Shown here: piece by piece, positions 5,697 through 7,317 of the stretch
Numbering within the stretch: the first letter of the stretch is position 1
Layout of the letters: each line of letters begins with the position of its first letter
NCBI GenBank assembly: GCA_013817025.1
Contig: JACDDK010000047.1
Coordinates: 1 to 7,317, forward strand
Direction: 5' to 3'
Length of the DNA: 7,317 nucleotides
DNA from: Rubrobacter sp.
GTDB taxonomy: Bacteria; Actinomycetota; Rubrobacteria; Rubrobacterales; Rubrobacteraceae
Notes under the pieces: generated by a model
Seen by the model: the letters and a program-made list of their open reading frames with translations, nothing else
Told to the model about the DNA's origin: nothing
The model's database searches: none
Program-made: the position numbers and the translations under genes

Positions 5697-7317
5697 ATGT
5701 TAAAAGCGTTTCACAGAACCGTCGGCGAGTTGTTGAGTGGTTGGGATTGGATCTACATCCTCTCCCTCCTCGTCCCGTTGACCATCTATAACCTCTCCCT
5801 GAAAGCATCCAGCGTGGCGCTAAAGGATGAGACCGGCGGCGCTTTCGCCACCCTGAACCTGATGCGCTCGGACATCCTATTCTCCATCGGATACGTCGTG
5901 CTCTGGATCGGAGCCTTCGCCATCGCACGCACCGGAATCGCCCGCGCAATAACCCTGATCCTCTTCCACACCGTCTCGCTGGTCGTAGTAGCCGTCACCA
6001 CCGTCGCCTACCAATACCTCGAAGGCACCGGCTCCACCCTCGACTACGGCGTAATAACTTTCTATCTCTCAACCCTGGGAGAAGTAAAAGACATTATCGC
6101 CAGCGAGGCATCGGCTTTCGTCTGGCTTGCGCTCGTAGCTGCGCTTCTCTACGTGCTCCTCGGTCCTTTGCTGGTAACCAGCCTCGTCCGGCGCTGGAGG
6201 CGACATCCCATCGCAATGCCGGGCGACGGTCGCGGCGCGTCGCGGCTTGGAGCTGTGGGCCTATGCGTGATAGCCGGGGGACTCGGGGCTCTGGCATTCG
6301 TGCCGGGAGCCTCGGACGCGAACCAGGCGTTCTCGCGCAGCCCGTTCGTGAACGTGGTCGCCACGGGTTTCTCCGCGCCGGGAGCCGAAGAACTGGACGC
6401 CGAAGCAGCGAGCACGCTGGCGGCAAGCCCGCTTCAGGACGTGAAGCTCGCGCAAACGCCCGAGACAGAGAAGCGCAACGTCGTCCTGATCCACCTGGAG
6501 AGCGTGCGCGCCCGCTCGACCACACCCTACAACCCCGAGTTGGAGACGACGCCGTTCCTGGACGATTTGGCTAAAGAGAGCCTGCTCGCCGAGCGGGCCT
6601 ACACGACCATCCCACACACCTCGAAGGCCCTGACCTCGCTCAACTGCGGCATCTACCCGCACCCGGACACGGATATCCACGAGGCCGAACCGGGCGGTGT
6701 TCCGGCCCGCTGTCTACCGGAGTTGCTTGGCGACGAGGGCTACGACTCGGTCGTCTTTCAATCGGCGGTCGGTAAGTTCGAGGACCGCCCGCAACTCGTC
6801 GAAAACTTCGGCTACGACGAGTTCATCGGGCTCGAAGACCTGGACAAAAAAGGGTTCGAGAAGGCCGGGTATCTGGGCTACGAGGACGATATTTTGCTGC
6901 CACCAAGCCGGGAGTGGTTGGAGGAAAACGGTGAGCGGCCGTTCGTGGCTTCGTATATCGGGATCACACCTCACCACGAGTACCTGGCCCCGAAACGTTA
7001 CGGCAGGAAGGACCTCGCGGACGACGACGTGCTCAACCGCTACCTCAACGCCGTTCGGTACGACGACTTCTGGGTGAGGAATTTGATCCAGCAGTACAAA
7101 AACCTCGGCCTCTACGAGGACACTATCTTCGTGATCTACGGCGACCACGGCGAGGCTTTCGGCGAGCACGGCGTCAAGGGTCACGACGGCGTCCCATACG
7201 AGGAAGGCCTGCAAGTGCCGCTCATCATTCACGACCCAGGGCGCTTCGAGGACGGCGCGACCGTGAGTTCCGACATCCCCGTCAGCCACATGGACATCCC
7301 ACCGACCATCGTCGACC
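5697..7317 (+). CDS. Membrane-anchored sulfatase / LTA-synthase-like alkaline phosphatase-superfamily enzyme, 3'-truncated by the window
   Basis: The frame from the ATG at 5697 stays open for 540 codons to the window edge. About five N-terminal transmembrane helices (roughly 16-35, 57-77, 83-105, 139-163, 184-202) precede a linker and an extracytoplasmic PF00884-type sulfatase domain from about residue 259, the architecture of lipoteichoic-acid synthase and phosphoglycerol/phosphoethanolamine transferases. Metal and catalytic positions are visible: NVVLIHLES (Glu268), IPHTSKAL with Thr308 as the likely nucleophile, TPHHEY (His426/His427) and YGDHGEAFGEHG (Asp483, His484). The stretch KGHDGVPYEEGLQVPLI (494-510) is the common sulfatase-fold ending. 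A formylglycine motif (C-x-P-S-R) is absent, so a true arylsulfatase is unlikely. Cys317 and Cys339 are the only extracytoplasmic cysteines and may form a disulfide. It has its own promoter; the natural substrate is not readable. Confidence 0.9.
   Translation, partial: MLKAFHRTVGELLSGWDWIYILSLLVPLTIYNLSLKASSVALKDETGGAFATLNLMRSDILFSIGYVVLWIGAFAIARTGIARAITLILFHTVSLVVVAVTTVAYQYLEGTGSTLDYGVITFYLSTLGEVKDIIASEASAFVWLALVAALLYVLLGPLLVTSLVRRWRRHPIAMPGDGRGASRLGAVGLCVIAGGLGALAFVPGASDANQAFSRSPFVNVVATGFSAPGAEELDAEAASTLAASPLQDVKLAQTPETEKRNVVLIHLESVRARSTTPYNPELETTPFLDDLAKESLLAERAYTTIPHTSKALTSLNCGIYPHPDTDIHEAEPGGVPARCLPELLGDEGYDSVVFQSAVGKFEDRPQLVENFGYDEFIGLEDLDKKGFEKAGYLGYEDDILLPPSREWLEENGERPFVASYIGITPHHEYLAPKRYGRKDLADDDVLNRYLNAVRYDDFWVRNLIQQYKNLGLYEDTIFVIYGDHGEAFGEHGVKGHDGVPYEEGLQVPLIIHDPGRFEDGATVSSDIPVSHMDIPPTIVD

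Noticed and set aside
6714..7289. 191-codon minus-strand and several shorter plus-strand frames within 5686-7289
   Set aside because: All lie within the single long + frame from 5697 that carries the full set of sulfatase-fold motifs; the others are shadows.

Overview
This window reads as high-GC, Gram-positive-type bacterial chromosome. Codon third positions are strongly G/C. TTG is a possible start codon, Shine-Dalgarno sequences are weak or absent, and two genes have a -10 box so close to the ATG that leaderless transcription is likely. Together these suggest an actinobacterium, perhaps of the Rubrobacter type, but that assignment is an inference from style and gene content and no marker gene is present. 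All seven genes lie on the + strand. I see no rRNA, tRNA, CRISPR array, transposase, integrase or phage gene.

Layout. (1) 1-766: the 3' two thirds of an Nramp/MntH Mn2+/H+ symporter gene, whose last about 40 codons are displaced by a frameshift at about 642-647. (2) 872-1660: a ZIP (GufA/ZupT-like) metal transporter, with repeat elements and -10-like boxes between it and mntH. (3) 1688-2275: an unrecognised small polytopic membrane protein. (4) 2359-3708: an MFS transporter of the UMF1/Atg22-like type. (5) 3722-4900: N-acetylglucosamine-6-phosphate deacetylase (nagA), 13 nt after the transporter stop. (6) 4999-5409: methionine-(R)-sulfoxide reductase msrB, behind an extended -10 box. (7) 5410-5696: a 287-bp gene-free spacer holding a perfect 15-bp palindrome and a -10 box. 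(8) 5697 to the window end: a large membrane-anchored alkaline-phosphatase/sulfatase-superfamily enzyme of LTA-synthase-like architecture, open at the right edge.

How the genes work together. The left part handles divalent metals: a probably damaged Mn importer next to a ZIP transporter. The middle pair, UMF1 MFS and NagA, looks like a two-gene operon that may couple uptake of a compound to amino-sugar or cell-wall recycling. The right part is a methionine-oxidation repair enzyme followed by an independently promoted envelope enzyme. I see ordinary families with some regulatory and integrity oddities, and no clearly new defence or mobile system.
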